Shown in pieces: positions 9,890 to 22,291 of a DNA stretch of 64,000 bases. The DNA comes from Blasia pusilla (taxonomy: Eukaryota; Marchantiophyta; Marchantiopsida; Blasiales), in the NCBI GenBank assembly GCA_050084515.1, contig CM114275.1, positions 11,470,001-11,534,000 on the forward strand. Direction: 5' to 3'. The notes beneath the pieces are model-generated. The model worked only from the letters and a program-made list of their open reading frames with translations, did no database searches and was not told where the DNA came from. Both the position numbers and the translations under genes were made by a program. Each line of letters begins with the position of its first letter. Position 1 is the stretch's first letter.

Positions 9890-12830
9890 CATCACCATGG
9901 AGAACAAAATTTTTCAATGAGAAAATGAATGGAGGCTGGTCCCCTTCTCAATTATATAGGGTCTATACAAGCAACCCTAATCCTAATCTTAACCATACTC
10001 TCGAGTTAGACTAATTATGATTGACTAAACCTAGTTAAGATAATTGCGCTTAACTGACTAACCAAGATTAAGCTTCCCTACTTTATGTGAGTATCAAATG
10101 TAGCAGTTCGGATGTTTGATGAGCTTGAATTTAACTCAGTCTTCAATTTTGGGGACGACCTCTAACATGCTTTCCTCCTTCCTCTAGCACTAGCTATGAT
10201 TACACTTGACCCTATGGACAAGCTCTTATGGTATCTACTACTTCTCCTTCCACGCTAGTGTCTCCATTATACCTAAGGAGGGAAGGTTGGCCATAGAGAG
10301 ATTACGACACGATTGAGGCATTTTCGAGGGGATGATTAGAAGTCTTTGTAGAGCAAGTTTTTGGCATATGCTAGAGGTAGCAATTCACTTGGTTTCCTAC
10401 TGAATGATCTCGTAGTAGTGAGGTTGCAATGATGTAGGACACTTGGACGAGCCTATAAGTTCTCACAAGTTGCTTGCACTCTTTTGCTCGATAGGCATGG
10501 CACCTCCATCAATTGTAACCATCGGTGCCCTCCAAAGGCTACATCCTCATAAAAAATTTGACAGTCGAGCTTTTGCATGTGACTTCCATCTTGATATAGC
10601 GCTATGATGTATGAACACCTTCATGATTGTTTCCTCTAGAGGACTTTTCTAAGTTGCTTTAGCTCTCCTCTTATCTAGCTCAAGATAGAGTGCCAAGAGC
10701 AATGGCCTAAGTATTGGGGGCGGAGCAACTTTTGGCCTTGTCGAAGGAGGTTGGAAGGATTCATCTGATTGCCAAAGGTAAGATGTTCTTGCGGTTGGTG
10801 AGTTTCACTATCACTTTGCAATTCTATGAGGCTTTCTTATCACACAAGAGTCCGCATTAGTTTTAAGTTGCCACGCCACTTGGCTTGAGACAGTAGCCTT
10901 AGGTTTTATGGCTTCTCTTGATGTACATCTTGAGTGGATGGTTCTCCAAATGGATATGGAGATCGCCTTCAACTCAGAGCTATCGGAAACTATCTTCTAA
11001 GAGTTTAGGGATGCAAGTGGTCCCATTGCAAGTCTCATTCCCTTCGTGTAGGCTTTCTATGGGATACCTTTGGCCCTCTATTTTCACCATGGTCCGTTCG
11101 AGAAGGAGGTCATGGTTTTGGAGTCCGCCATTTGGACTCATCAAGGTGACTTCTTTCGTGGCGCATTGTTTGCCTTGGCTCATTACTTAGTGGTGCTCTC
11201 TACATTAGAGGTTTTTCCAAGTTGCATTTTTCCCTCGTTGGCATATAATACAGATATTGTTGGCCTTGGAGATTTAGCCGTCCTTGCATTCTAGGACTTT
11301 TTTGCGTACTTAGCACATATAAGCCTCACGATGAAGGTGGGAAAGTACCAGGCTTGGTCTCCATCAGGCCTACCCGATGATCTTTATTTACCCAACGGAT
11401 TCATGACACACTCGCATCTTGGGGGTCCCATTTGGGAGCCAAGACTTTGTCTCCAGTTTTGTAGCAACGGCTCTTATTGAAGATCTGCTCCATGTCGATT
11501 ATCTCACCATGATTGATGATTCTCATGTCATATATGGCATTCACTCCTCATGTTTTGCTTGACGACATGGTTATCTCACTAGAACTGATTGGATGTCTAG
11601 TCATCTTTCTACCCTCTATAGATCCTATAGGTGTTCGGGGGTCTTTTAGAATCTGACTCATTAGGGTTGATTCTTGGTTGATTGCCTTTAGCGAAGTAGA
11701 TCTTCTCTCAATTGAGTTAGTGACGCCCTTGACTCTTTTAGGGAGTTTGGCCAGTGAAACACCCCTTCTTTACTCTGAATTTATGGTTAGGGACATATCG
11801 CTCCTCCTAGAGTATGTATTCCACGTTCAAGATGGCCTTTCCCACTACAGTCTTCCCTCAAAGCTTCTAAAGTTTCCCTTCTAGTCGTTCTCCCCACTTT
11901 CTCCTTCTTGGTTTCCTTTGGTTAATTTGGGCCTCTATCTTCTTGAATGGAAGCCCACTTTGAAGCATTTTTTTAAGGATGTTCCCATGGAGATTCGGGT
12001 CTATGTTTACTCCAGCTCTGAGAAGGAGGCAGGTTCATGGATGGGGGCTCGTTCCCTTACCTCTGTATTATTCTACTTACCAACACCACTTCAATGTGGT
12101 TATGATTGGACATCCCCCAATCATCGATGGTTGGTTCAACACACTATGAGTGTCGCCGGAGTTTCGTTTCTCTTGGTATACATTTGGCCTGCTATCCAAT
12201 TGGGGATGAGAAGATTGTGAGTCACGATATAGTGCGAGATATCATGTTCTGTATTACTCATGAGAGTAGCTTCCTTATGTAGAGAGAAAGGCACTACTCC
12301 ATACGAAATTCCCATATTCATGTTGATCTTTATATGACACTCCAAGCTGAGGTGGTGATGACGGATGTAGTAGAGACTTATCCTCAAAGAGAGACTACAC
12401 GAGCCAAGGTGGTGACATGAGGGAGATTGCTACAAGGAGCCACGACGACAATATAAAAAACTCATTTCTATAATCGACTTCATGATTGACATTGATTTGT
12501 CCTCCTAACCAGAAATATCCTAAACTACTGTGAGTCTTTACTGTTGGCAACAACTCTCCGTCCCTTTGGAACGTGTCTAAGTTAATAAGCTTTTGCAACA
12601 AGCTCATGCTATGGACAACGTCAAAGATTCAGGAAGTCTATTCCGACATTAACTTAGAATGCGTGAATTCCTATCCCAGGTACCATTGTTCTACAGCAGC
12701 CGCTGCCATCCAATCATGTAAAAACAAAATAGATTTACTCATCAGCAAATAATGGGAGAGCTCCAATGAATCATGGCACATGAAAAAAAATAGTGGCAAG
12801 TGATTCAGTCTATCACAGCAAAACTGGATG
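9890..12830. other. Decayed repeat sequence, no gene supported
   Basis: Open frames are short on both strands and do not join into a recognisable protein. The minus strand between about 10980 and 12390 has a few phrases with the composition of a decayed gag-pol (for example NEHDISHYIVTHN-like reading near 12200), but no motif I could anchor. I treat this as old retroelement debris. Confidence 0.4.
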
Positions 12831-13502
12831 CTAAAACCAACAGGTCACTAATATACAGATTCTGATTACACAATTGAGCAAGAAAGACACCTCCATTTCT
12901 AATTTCATCATGTCAAGTGCAGTACCCGGACTCAGCAAAACTACCACTGTTCCAACAGAACTGCTCCAACACAAGAAGCAATCTTGTCCCGTGGGTAGAG
13001 TGAAACATGTCACAGCAAATCAAATGTACACTTCATAGCAACTCCCCAGTTACAATCCAGATGCTACTGTACCTAAACACATTGAGACTGTATAAGTAGT
13101 ATGAACATTGTATATTTGCTGGGGATGACAATAATATATCGACTGTGTTTGAATAGGACATCAGTGACACCATCTCCAACCTTCCTATGGCCAGCAATAA
13201 GAACGATGTAAGCTCCACCTGATTGCACATAACTAAACGCAATGTGGTAGGATTCAATGACCACTTCGCAGGATAGGAATCACTGCAGCTCTCCAGCTTG
13301 GAGTAGTTCAATAGATGTTGCCATTGGAACATAGAAGATTTTATTTGTGGTATGCTGTAGGCAAAGAAGAATCTTGACCGCTAGGTTGCTCCCAAAGTCT
13401 ATCTGGACAACACTCCAAGGTTTCACAGTCTATCTGGACAACACTCCAAGGTTTCACATCCTGGTAGGTCAATGGCAAGAAGAAAAGATACCTTGAAGTG
13501 CA
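12831..13502. other. Downstream flank of the PPR gene
   Basis: Noncoding. A 31-bp unit beginning AGTCTATCTGGACAACACTC is tandemly duplicated at 13396-13457, about 45 bp past the PPR stop codon, probably in the 3' UTR. No poly(A) signal was assigned. Confidence 0.5.
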
Positions 13503-16241
13503 TCAGCCTCTAACTTTCTTATCAGGAAATTGCAATAAAACACACTTTGCCTCATCAGTTCTGCCAGCCTTTTTAAGAGATCTGATGAGCATATGAGATG
13601 TCAGGGTATCAGGGGAGTAACCCTTCTCCATCATTTCTTTGTAGACACAGAGAGCATCATTGACTAAGTAACATCTATTGCTAAATCCTCGTATTAGACA
13701 ACGATACATTATTTCATTTGGTAAACATTCCTTATTTATCATTTCCTTGTAAAGTATGTATGCCCTTTTGAATCGGCCTGCCTTGAAAAGCCCATCAATA
13801 AGCGAATGGTAAGTAACGACATTGGGAGATATGCCCTGGCCTTGCATCTCTTGAAAGAGATCAAGAGCTCTCCCCGTTCTGCCCGACTTGCAGAGAACAT
13901 CAACAAGAGTGCTGCAACTGACCACGTCCGGTATGCAACCGGAAGCTTGCATATCATTGAATAGTTCACAGGATCTGTCTACCTGATGAGCCTTGCCAAG
14001 AAATGATATAAGAGTGTTATAAGTGACAACATCTGGCTTGCATCCATAAAGTCGCATGTTTTGAAAAAGCCCCCATGCTTTATCCACTTCCCCTGCCTTT
14101 CCAAGTCGATCAATTGCAGCATTATATGCAAGCAAGAACATCCTAAAATCTTCTGTGACAATGTCTCGGAAGAGTTCCTGAGCCTCATCTATTCGTCCTG
14201 CTTTGAAGAGGTGGGTACATAAGGTTGTACATGCAACTACATCAGGCCTGCATCCAGAAGACTTCATCTCTTTTACGAGCATGATCCCTTCATCCACCTT
14301 ACCTGCCTTGCACAGAGCACAAATATAAGGACTGAAAACTGTTGAGTTCGCATTCCGGCCGACCTGCACCTTTCTGAAAAGCTTATGGGCGTTATTAACG
14401 TCACCCATCTCACCCAAACCATCCATAACAGTGCTGTATGTGACAAAATCAGGACTGCAACCTCTTGTTGCCATCTCTTCCAGAAGCTTGAGTGCCTCAT
14501 CCATCTGACCAATTCTAATGAGAACCTTGATGAGAACGTTGTATGTGACAACGTCAGGCACCAGATTTTGGCTCGTCATTTCTGTGAAAAGCTCAAAGGC
14601 GTATTCCGCCATGTTCGCTAAACCCAGACCTCGAATGAGGATATTGTAAGTCACAACTTGGAGACGAAATTTCCTGTGCTTCATCTGTTCGAAAAGCTCT
14701 AGAGCATGGCCAATGCGTCCCTTCTTGCAAAGCCCATTAATCAGCGCATTATACACCACAACGTTTGCAATGTCCTTGTTCGCTACAAATAAGGTACAAG
14801 CCTCATCGAGTTTTCCGGATTTGCAAAGGACATCCACAAGTATACTGATGGTCACCACAGTTGGTTTGCAAGACTGCTGATTCATCTCTTCATAAACCAT
14901 TTTCATGTGTGGGAGACTCCTTACTTTCCCGTATCCGTTCAGAAGATTGTTGAACGTGCAAGGATCTGGACGACAACCAACCTCCAACATTCGCCTGTAC
15001 ATCAAGTAAGCTTCATCAGGATAGCCTGCCTTCACGAAAATGAAGATAAGATTGTTGTAGAAGGATAGTCCCGCGCAGTGACCACAACTCTCCATTTCAC
15101 TCACACATTCGTTTGCTTCTTCAAACATTCCATTTTGGCCGAATATGTTAGCCAAGGTCGTCAGTGGTACGATTGAAGACTTCAATCCTCTAGCAACCAT
15201 CTCAACCCTCACGTGCTTTATGGCACTAAACATCTTTGCAGAACCCAAAACTTTGATGAGCGCTCCGTAAGTTGAAGAAGTATGCTTGAATCCCCTCTGA
15301 CATCCAGCCCATTCGAAGAACTGCAGTGCCAACTTCGGGTTTTTGGTACGCAGCAGCATCTGAACAACGTAGGAAGGTGTAGGTCTGGTACGCAGATTTC
15401 CTTGCATCTTGTCGTCGGCGAAGTTTGGATCGTGCCGCCCTGCCATGTCATGCCCATTGTCTGAACCTAATCCGTATTTCCCAGTGAGATCGCCTTTGTG
15501 TGAGTGTACAATTTCGCTTTCCAACAGGAAATTCTCTGACGCCAACTCCGTGGGGACAAAGTTAAGAGATGCCAAATTTTGTGGGCGTTGAACTCTTCCA
15601 CGAGTCTCCAAGAATCCTTCACCTCGGGTTGAGCACTGCCTGATTAAAGCCCGAGGCAAAAAATTCGTTGTCCTATTTACTTCAACAAGAGATGATCCAA
15701 GAATTGACCCCGTAGAGAGTGTGGAGAATGGGTAAAGTGATCCAGACGACGACCGACACCAAAACTGGCAAACACCTTCGCTGTTTCCCCCGCCACATTG
15801 CGCGCTCGTGGACATAATTGAGCAATGAAGCATCGCTCGCAAACTCCATCCTAAGACATACTCCGTGGGACAAGGAAGGCAACCGCTAGGGCTTGAGAGT
15901 AGATTGGAATGTCGAATGATTTCAAATCTTTTGCAGCGCTTCCCTCTCCAATTTTGGAAGGAAAGCTTCGCGTGTCTTGGGAATAAAAACGACCAGAGCC
16001 CTCTTTCATTCTTTCGACAGAAGACATGGCCAAGATCTTCAACCTGGGACCAGGATATCTGAAGGCTACACCAGGAGAATCTGTAGGGCATTGAATTCGT
16101 GACGAACTTACCCATGGCGTACAGCGCAATAGTTGCCCAATAGTATTCATTGTTTAATGTTAAGGGAAAAGCATGAAGAGGAAAACTAAATCCGGCATTC
16201 ACGCCCCAAATGTCTAGGGTGGAATATAACTGATAGGCCAA
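13503..16241 (-). CDS. P-class pentatricopeptide repeat protein, probably organellar
   Basis: Intronless frame of 912 codons. From about residue 320 to the end there are 17 uninterrupted PPR units of about 35 residues, for example DVVTYNVLIKVLIRIGQMDE and DVVTYNTLISFLGKAHQVDR. There is no E, DYW or SMR tail, so it is a P-class protein. These bind organellar RNA one base per repeat, to stabilise, splice or start translation of a transcript. Residues 137-230, starting MLHCSIMSTSAQ, are rich in Ser, Arg and Leu with few acids, like a mitochondrial or plastid targeting peptide. Residues 1-136 look noncoding in character, so Met137 (15831-15833) is the likelier start, giving 776 residues. The frame is fully open, unlike most of the window. 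The target RNA cannot be told from sequence by eye. Confidence 0.9.
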   Translation of the reverse strand: MAYQLYSTLDIWGVNAGFSFPLHAFPLTLNNEYYWATIALYAMGKFVTNSMPYRFSWCSLQISWSQVEDLGHVFCRKNERGLWSFLFPRHAKLSFQNWRGKRCKRFEIIRHSNLLSSPSGCLPCPTEYVLGWSLRAMLHCSIMSTSAQCGGGNSEGVCQFWCRSSSGSLYPFSTLSTGSILGSSLVEVNRTTNFLPRALIRQCSTRGEGFLETRGRVQRPQNLASLNFVPTELASENFLLESEIVHSHKGDLTGKYGLGSDNGHDMAGRHDPNFADDKMQGNLRTRPTPSYVVQMLLRTKNPKLALQFFEWAGCQRGFKHTSSTYGALIKVLGSAKMFSAIKHVRVEMVARGLKSSIVPLTTLANIFGQNGMFEEANECVSEMESCGHCAGLSFYNNLIFIFVKAGYPDEAYLMYRRMLEVGCRPDPCTFNNLLNGYGKVRSLPHMKMVYEEMNQQSCKPTVVTISILVDVLCKSGKLDEACTLFVANKDIANVVVYNALINGLCKKGRIGHALELFEQMKHRKFRLQVVTYNILIRGLGLANMAEYAFELFTEMTSQNLVPDVVTYNVLIKVLIRIGQMDEALKLLEEMATRGCSPDFVTYSTVMDGLGEMGDVNNAHKLFRKVQVGRNANSTVFSPYICALCKAGKVDEGIMLVKEMKSSGCRPDVVACTTLCTHLFKAGRIDEAQELFRDIVTEDFRMFLLAYNAAIDRLGKAGEVDKAWGLFQNMRLYGCKPDVVTYNTLISFLGKAHQVDRSCELFNDMQASGCIPDVVSCSTLVDVLCKSGRTGRALDLFQEMQGQGISPNVVTYHSLIDGLFKAGRFKRAYILYKEMINKECLPNEIMYRCLIRGFSNRCYLVNDALCVYKEMMEKGYSPDTLTSHMLIRSLKKAGRTDEAKCVLLQFPDKKVRG

Positions 16242-18611
16242 CTAGTAAGTGTGATTCCTCGCTCTGGAAGTCAATTAGCTGCACAAATGTTACGACCACA
16301 GCTTATGATAGTTCTACGAGCTTTTCTAGGCACTAACACTAATGATCTGCATCAACAGCAGCTCATCGTCAACGTCTGATGGATCCTAATAATTTGCGAA
16401 GAGGAAACCAGAACGACAAAAACATTAAGGAACCAAAGAATGCCCCTGAGCTTTGGAGCAGCGCAAGCTCAATTCCAGACCAAACTCCTGATCCAGGTAA
16501 AACTGGAAAGACGGAGCAAATGGAGACAAATAAAAAGAGAATTGATGGGGCGGCCAACTCTTGATCCGCAGTTGGAGTAGTAGTCTATGCCTCGAGAAAG
16601 CGTCAGGCTTCACTCCGCTTCGGAAGGCCTTAAGACGGGGCAAGAAGAAGAGTGGGCAATCCTTTCTAAACCGTATCTACACATAAAACTGTATGAACTG
16701 ACATCACTTTTCACGGCTCCAGAAACGCACCCACCACACACTTCCTCACTCGCGTGACAACCAAGCCCTTAAGCGGGGCTTTGATCTCCTGTGCTCCGTA
16801 TAATTTTTCTGTGCGCAACGCAGGCAGAGACGGAATCCAACGTGAGGTTGGATAATCAACACTTTGGCGGGAACATCAAACCCTCGAGGCGAGCTCTAAT
16901 CCCTCGTGATCCGTATCGAGCTCAACACACACAGGCAGGCACCACCCTGAGGAGGAGCAATCACTCGCTCCTCCGGGGCCTCCACCAATCCGATTATCCA
17001 ACAAGTTTTGCCAGCATGCGTCAGCTACCGCGTACACCATATGTAAAAAGAACATGTAAATTTTAATAGAAACTTGGATGGAAAACCTATGGGGGCACAT
17101 AGACATAACAGGTTTCCATCTCAAAAACATATAAATTTTAACAGAAAACCCATGGGAGCATATAGAGAGGAAAAAGACCGGCCCTGAAGAAGCTTCTCCC
17201 TAACGACCAAAATCATCAACAATAGAGACAAATATTAGAAACAATTAGAGAACTATAGTTATTGTTAAATACGCCTTTAGCCGGCCTCAAAAACTCATTT
17301 ACTGGGCACGTTGCAAAAACTCATTTACTGCGCACGTTGCAAAGCTATGCAGACCCTGTACAAAACGAAAGGAATATCATATGCACACCACCACCAATCC
17401 CAACTTTTGCCCACGGTGCATTGGCCATGCCGTCAACTTCGACCTAGTTATAACGGAAACTAATTATGAATGCCAGTTTTTTTTCCTTATTACGACCCCT
17501 TCTAACAGGACATAATTCCGAATTTACTCCCAGTGGCCACACGTCGCCCTAAAAACAGGGGAATTTCAGGGCATATGCGTCCTCGCCATAGTCGTTAGAT
17601 TATTCTGATGTGGATAGTCGCATTTCGGGATGATGCGTGATTTATTTTGGGAGGGGGAGCTTATGGGCCAAGGGACCTGGCAAGCTGTGTTCACAGCCAA
17701 AAGCGCCCGAATTCCCATTCCGTTTCAAAATTCCTATTCCGGGTGGAGAGAAACTTTTTTCTCAGTTCCGCAGAAGGCAATCGCCAATTTGTTTCATCGC
17801 GAGATCCGTTTCATCCCGGAATTCCTGTTCCTGGAATTCTTTTCCCCCGTATGTACTTGACTATGAAAAAAATTAACCGATCACTGTTGTTGGGGCTGCT
17901 TCTCTCCGAGACCTTTCATGTCGACTATAATATTCATTCTGGTATCGCTCACCACGGTAGAAACCAATTGTGATCAATTCAAGACATTCCAAGGGGAGGG
18001 ATGTAGGGAACTATCACGCAAACAGACCTACTGCCTTTTCCCTCCCTGTACGGCATGTACCTTCATACTAGCTTTCAAACGAAAGAGTGGGAGCTAGCCC
18101 AACTTTTGTTTTATAAAACCACCTTTAATCCCAGAATGCACCTAAATGTCTTCGAACACAAGAGCGTCCATTCTACAGTGAAGAGGGGGTAAAATACGTT
18201 GCAAAAGTTTGATCTCTGGCAACATGTACACCACATTTTTGTGGGTAGTAGGCAGTTCTGCATCACGGAAAATTTGGAAAATGCTCATGAAAATCCTACT
18301 TTTGTTGATTACCCTGTCTCACACTGAGGCACTGCAGTTATGGTTCTTGTGCAAAATTGATTCAAGTCCTCCAGTATTTCTTTAATGCAATCCTTCATTT
18401 AAATGATGTTTCTTGTCGAATCTGAGTTCACAGTAACTGATCTGTCTTTACACGAGATTACATGGACTTGTATTTGCAGTGGAAAATCTTTGGCGTTTGC
18501 AAGCCTCTTGACGAGTCGTTCCAGTGTTGCAACAGCCAATCTGTTCCCAGGTTCACCATGCTCAGTCTTTTGCACCAACCTTGATTGTCAACCCAATGTC
18601 CATTGTGAATA
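16242..18611. other. Intergenic region between PPR gene and RCE1
   Basis: Probably includes the promoter and 5' UTR of the PPR gene (right of 16241) and the 3' UTR of RCE1 (left of 18612). Short open frames (16369-16557 minus, 17647-17973 plus) have no recognisable domain. A 22-bp direct duplication, AAAACTCATTTACTG plus flank, occurs near 17290 and 17317. No palindromes of the two-gene element type are present. Confidence 0.5.
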
Positions 18612-21600
18612 TCACTCACTATTCACTAGATTCCCATAACTTCCAGATAACTTCCACTTGCAATATCCAAGCCAACAGTAACAATCTCCTTTGTGGGGGA
18701 CCTCACTGTACAACCTGGGGTCCGACATTGGCCCAAGCAGCGCAATGAACCCTACCAGACCCATTAAATAGGCTAGGCCTACTCCTGCAATCTCAAATTC
18801 CACATCATCAGCAAAAATGAAGCTGTAAGCCTTACCTATTACCACTAGACGAATTTATTTATTTTCAATCAAAACCAGGAATGGATCAGTACAACTGGAA
18901 TGAAAAGGGCAAATTCTGAAAAAACCATCAATTTCTATCGAATTCTACCTCTCCGATGTGAAGATGCCATTGCTGAATCAATACTAGGTAAGCCCATTGT
19001 GTTACAAAAAATGTGAGCAACCAAAGGCGCAATCAGGTGCCCTGTCATGCATTCATTCCAAAGACGAAGCAAAATTAGATTCATTCTCAAACCATGTAAC
19101 GATAATTCACAGTTCATAAAGCATCTGCTTCTTCAGGTACTGCCAGTAATCCCTGGTAAAACTAACCTGTGCGGAGGTAGAGAAATGTAGCATAGCACCC
19201 AAAAACAGTTGTGTAGCATAATTGCACCCCTGTACAGAGAATGTATGTTCCTGTACTTAGTGGGCATCAAATCTATATTATTATTGGAGAGTACCTTCTT
19301 GATTTGCAACTGCTTGACATGTGACAATTGGGCAACAAGAAAATGTTTCTCATACTACCGGCACCAAGAAAAAAAAAATTCAATTTGTGTGCAGCATGGT
19401 TAGTCCCTTCACTCTCATGCATGGCACGGGTGGTACACTACTAAGAATGTAACCAGCGACACACCAGAGTAATGCATCCAGATTTGTACGAAAACTATCA
19501 GCTTGCAACCACTTGACAAGATATTGAGTCCATAATGATTGCTAAAATTCATTATTTAGTGAAGATAGGAGAAGAAACAGCGAACTCGACAATTGTATAC
19601 ATGCTTGCATCTGCTTATTCATGAGAAACGCAGTGTGGATGAGCACCACCTGTTCTTTACAAAACACCCATCAGGGGCATGAACATGTCCAAAACAAGGA
19701 CATTTGTTCAAGTTTTGGAAAGGAAATAGAAGTCAAAAGAAAGCCTGAACAAAACACGAAATAATGAACACTTGCCAACAATCAAAGCTGCTGTGGACTT
19801 GTCATGCTTTTGTTGATAAGTCAACTCCCAAAAATGATGTATGTGGGCTGCATAAATTCAAGGCCTTGGTCATTTTCTACTTCTAAGCCATTGCTTGCAC
19901 TCCTGATACAATCACAAATTTCTGAGGAGAAGATAGGACCTTGTAAATCTGTAGTACACAGGAACTGGAGAGATGAACTTTCTGCACATCGAAAACCATC
20001 AAAAGAGGGTCTCAATCATCAACAGTTCCAGATAGGGTGTGCAGGACTGACCTAAGGCAAAGAACATCGGACCGAGGAAGATAACAGCAGATGCAGAGAA
20101 GCCACCACACATAAGCAGAGGAACCATGCAAGCTCTGAATACTACCTCTTCAGACACGGGTGCCTGTCACACAACAGCACTTCCATTTGTAAGCCTCCCT
20201 GATGAGCAACCACACAACACATAGTAGTTCTATAGGGATAATCCAGGTCACCTCAACATAACTATTCTTGTGGTGAGCACGAGTTTTGCAACTCACCTTT
20301 TGAACACAGAAACATGAAACCTTCCTTGCAGAAAAAAAGTACAGGCCATCATAAAAAGAGAAGAAGGTACCACAAGACAGTTGCGCCACATTAGGACATC
20401 TGAAGCCAACGATCTCCCTTGTAGGATGAAGAAGGACATAAGTTCATGGAAGAAATGACCCTCTTGTTGCCACATGTCCAGACTCCACTCTAGAAACCCA
20501 CAGAGAGCCAAAAGCAGGGGACCCAAATAGAGAATGGCAGTCAAGATTGTGGGAAGTAGGGCAGCCTGCCACTGTGACAAAAGAATGCGTCTATGAGTAA
20601 GCTCCATTACAATGCTTGTACAGAATTATGAACAGAAAGAGAAGGAGCCGATATATATGAGCAGGAATATGATCATTCAGTCATAGGGAATATTGCTAGA
20701 AGAAAGCTTATTGATCAGCCAATACTTTATTTCTCAATTGCTAGCATGCGGAAGTCTACACCTCTGGCAACGAGAGAAAGAAGAGACTTAGAGCTCTTAC
20801 CAGGTGATCTGTGCGTAGACCAAAAATCTCGAGCAATGCAGCAGAACCCTCATCCCATTGTAGGTGAACCTTCACACCACAACAGTTACAATTACACTCC
20901 CAGCTACTAAAGCCTTATCCTGCCTCCTAACTCTTCTCCAAATGAGTCTGAAACACTTCCACTTCCCCGCGGGCAAGGACAACCACGCTGCCAACATGTA
21001 CTCTCTGTCTTGTCTATTCACATATGATGACTGTGGTGGCACGAACTGCGATGAATCAGCCATCTTAAGTCTCTGTTAAAACTCCAGCATTTAAACTTCA
21101 GAGAATCTTTCCCTTAAGCTACACGGAAACCATAAAAACGATCACCTAACTTGTTGAAGTTGAGCAAATGATCGCATGTTCTATTCGAACTTGTACCTTT
21201 CGAAAAGGTATACAATACCACACTATACCATACAATCGAGTCCCACAGAATGACCCCTAAACTGAAAAACCAAGCAGGACCAGTAGCAGTTACTTCAACT
21301 CAGAATTATGCCTGTTACAGTTGATTGTTCTCAGCTTTCATTTGAGGTCTCATTTGAGGGGGCAGCGGAGGAGAACAAACGCACTGGTAAAATCTGTAGG
21401 GTTATGAAGGGTGCTAGTGCGGAAGCCACTACAGCGCAAGAAAATCTTCGTAGCATATGCTCTCGCACAGACGTTGCTCTGGGCAGAAACAGCGATGGTA
21501 GATATAAAATAGCGACGTATCCGAATCCCATCATCGCGCAAACCCCTATTGCTCTGCCTTTCAAACCCATCGCATTTTCCAGCAGCAACTCATTTCCTAA

Positions 21601-21666
21601 CCAATCAATATCCCTTGGGATGGCAGCACTTTCCATACTGTCCTTCCTTCCTCTGTTTCTTCTCAA
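18612..21666 (-). CDS. RCE1: CAAX prenyl protease 2 (type II CAAX endopeptidase), eight exons
   Basis: RCE1/FACE2 removes the AAX tripeptide from prenylated CAAX proteins in the ER membrane. Minus-strand exons: 21666-21385, 20869-20801, 20571-20371, 20163-20052, 19847-19776, 19229-19167, 19041-18949, 18784-18612. Phases agree throughout and total 354 codons plus stop. Motifs: the catalytic EExxxR in APVSEEVVFRACM (exon 4), FxxxH in FFALAHIHHF (exon 4/5 junction), and a third motif in GHLIAPLVAHIFCN (exons 6/7). WLGYCKW near the C-terminus matches the plant protein. Hydrophobic segments in exons 1, 3, 6 and 8 fit a multi-pass protein. Intron 5 uses a GC donor (GCAAGT at 19775-19770); the other donors are GT. 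Met33 (near 21570) would give 322 residues, closer to the 311 of Arabidopsis, so the start is uncertain. No break was seen. This is a working host gene. Confidence 0.92.
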
Positions 21667-22290
21667 AGCATCAACTCTGCCTCAAATACTTCTCTCGTAG
21701 AAATCCCAGTTGAAGACTACTGACACATTATGAACCTCCTCATTAGCAGCTTTGCAGGGACTTATTCCATTGTTGAAGTGTAAGAAAACACACTATTTTA
21801 TCCAGCCTGTCATGGTTCTCCCTTCAGATAAACTTGAGATCACTCTCGCTATCCGCTTCTTTCTGCATATGCCATTCTACTTCATCTTGTCTTGCTAGTG
21901 GCTCCGGAGTCGCACCTCCTCTGTCTCGGACTAAAACTACAGTTGCTGTGCAGAATATGATAACAACCTTCGCTGAAACCACAGGCAATCACCTCCACGA
22001 AGGCCATTCGAGTCCATCACATTCAGATGACAAGATCGTGTTTGTGCAAGTTAACCGGCCGTCGAAACCAAAATAGCGGCAAACCTTTGCATTGACGAGA
22101 ACTCTAATTCGATTGCCATATCGCCAGCCGTAACTAGAAGTGTGGCACCAACCGTATTGTGGACGGCTAGAAATTGTTTGCCCGTGTAAGAGGGTTAATA
22201 CGAGGTATATATAAAAAGAGGGTTATTACGACAAATCATATATACACATTTATTAAAAACAATATCTTTTATTAAAATATTTCTTTATAT
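21667..22290. other. 5' flank of RCE1
   Basis: Likely promoter and 5' UTR of RCE1, which reads leftward from 21666. A plus-strand 80-codon frame at 21834-22076 has no recognisable domain. From about 22200 the sequence turns AT-rich, where the Helitron fragment begins. Confidence 0.4.
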
Positions 22291-22291
22291 A

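Noticed and set aside
19133-19390. Minus-strand AQLSHVKQLQIKK as the RCE1 exon with the FxxxH histidine
   Set aside because: It resembles the expected AHLNHF region but lacks the histidine, has no AG acceptor and is in the wrong phase. The exon at 19776-19847 (AHIHHFWEL) fits in sequence, phase and splice sites.
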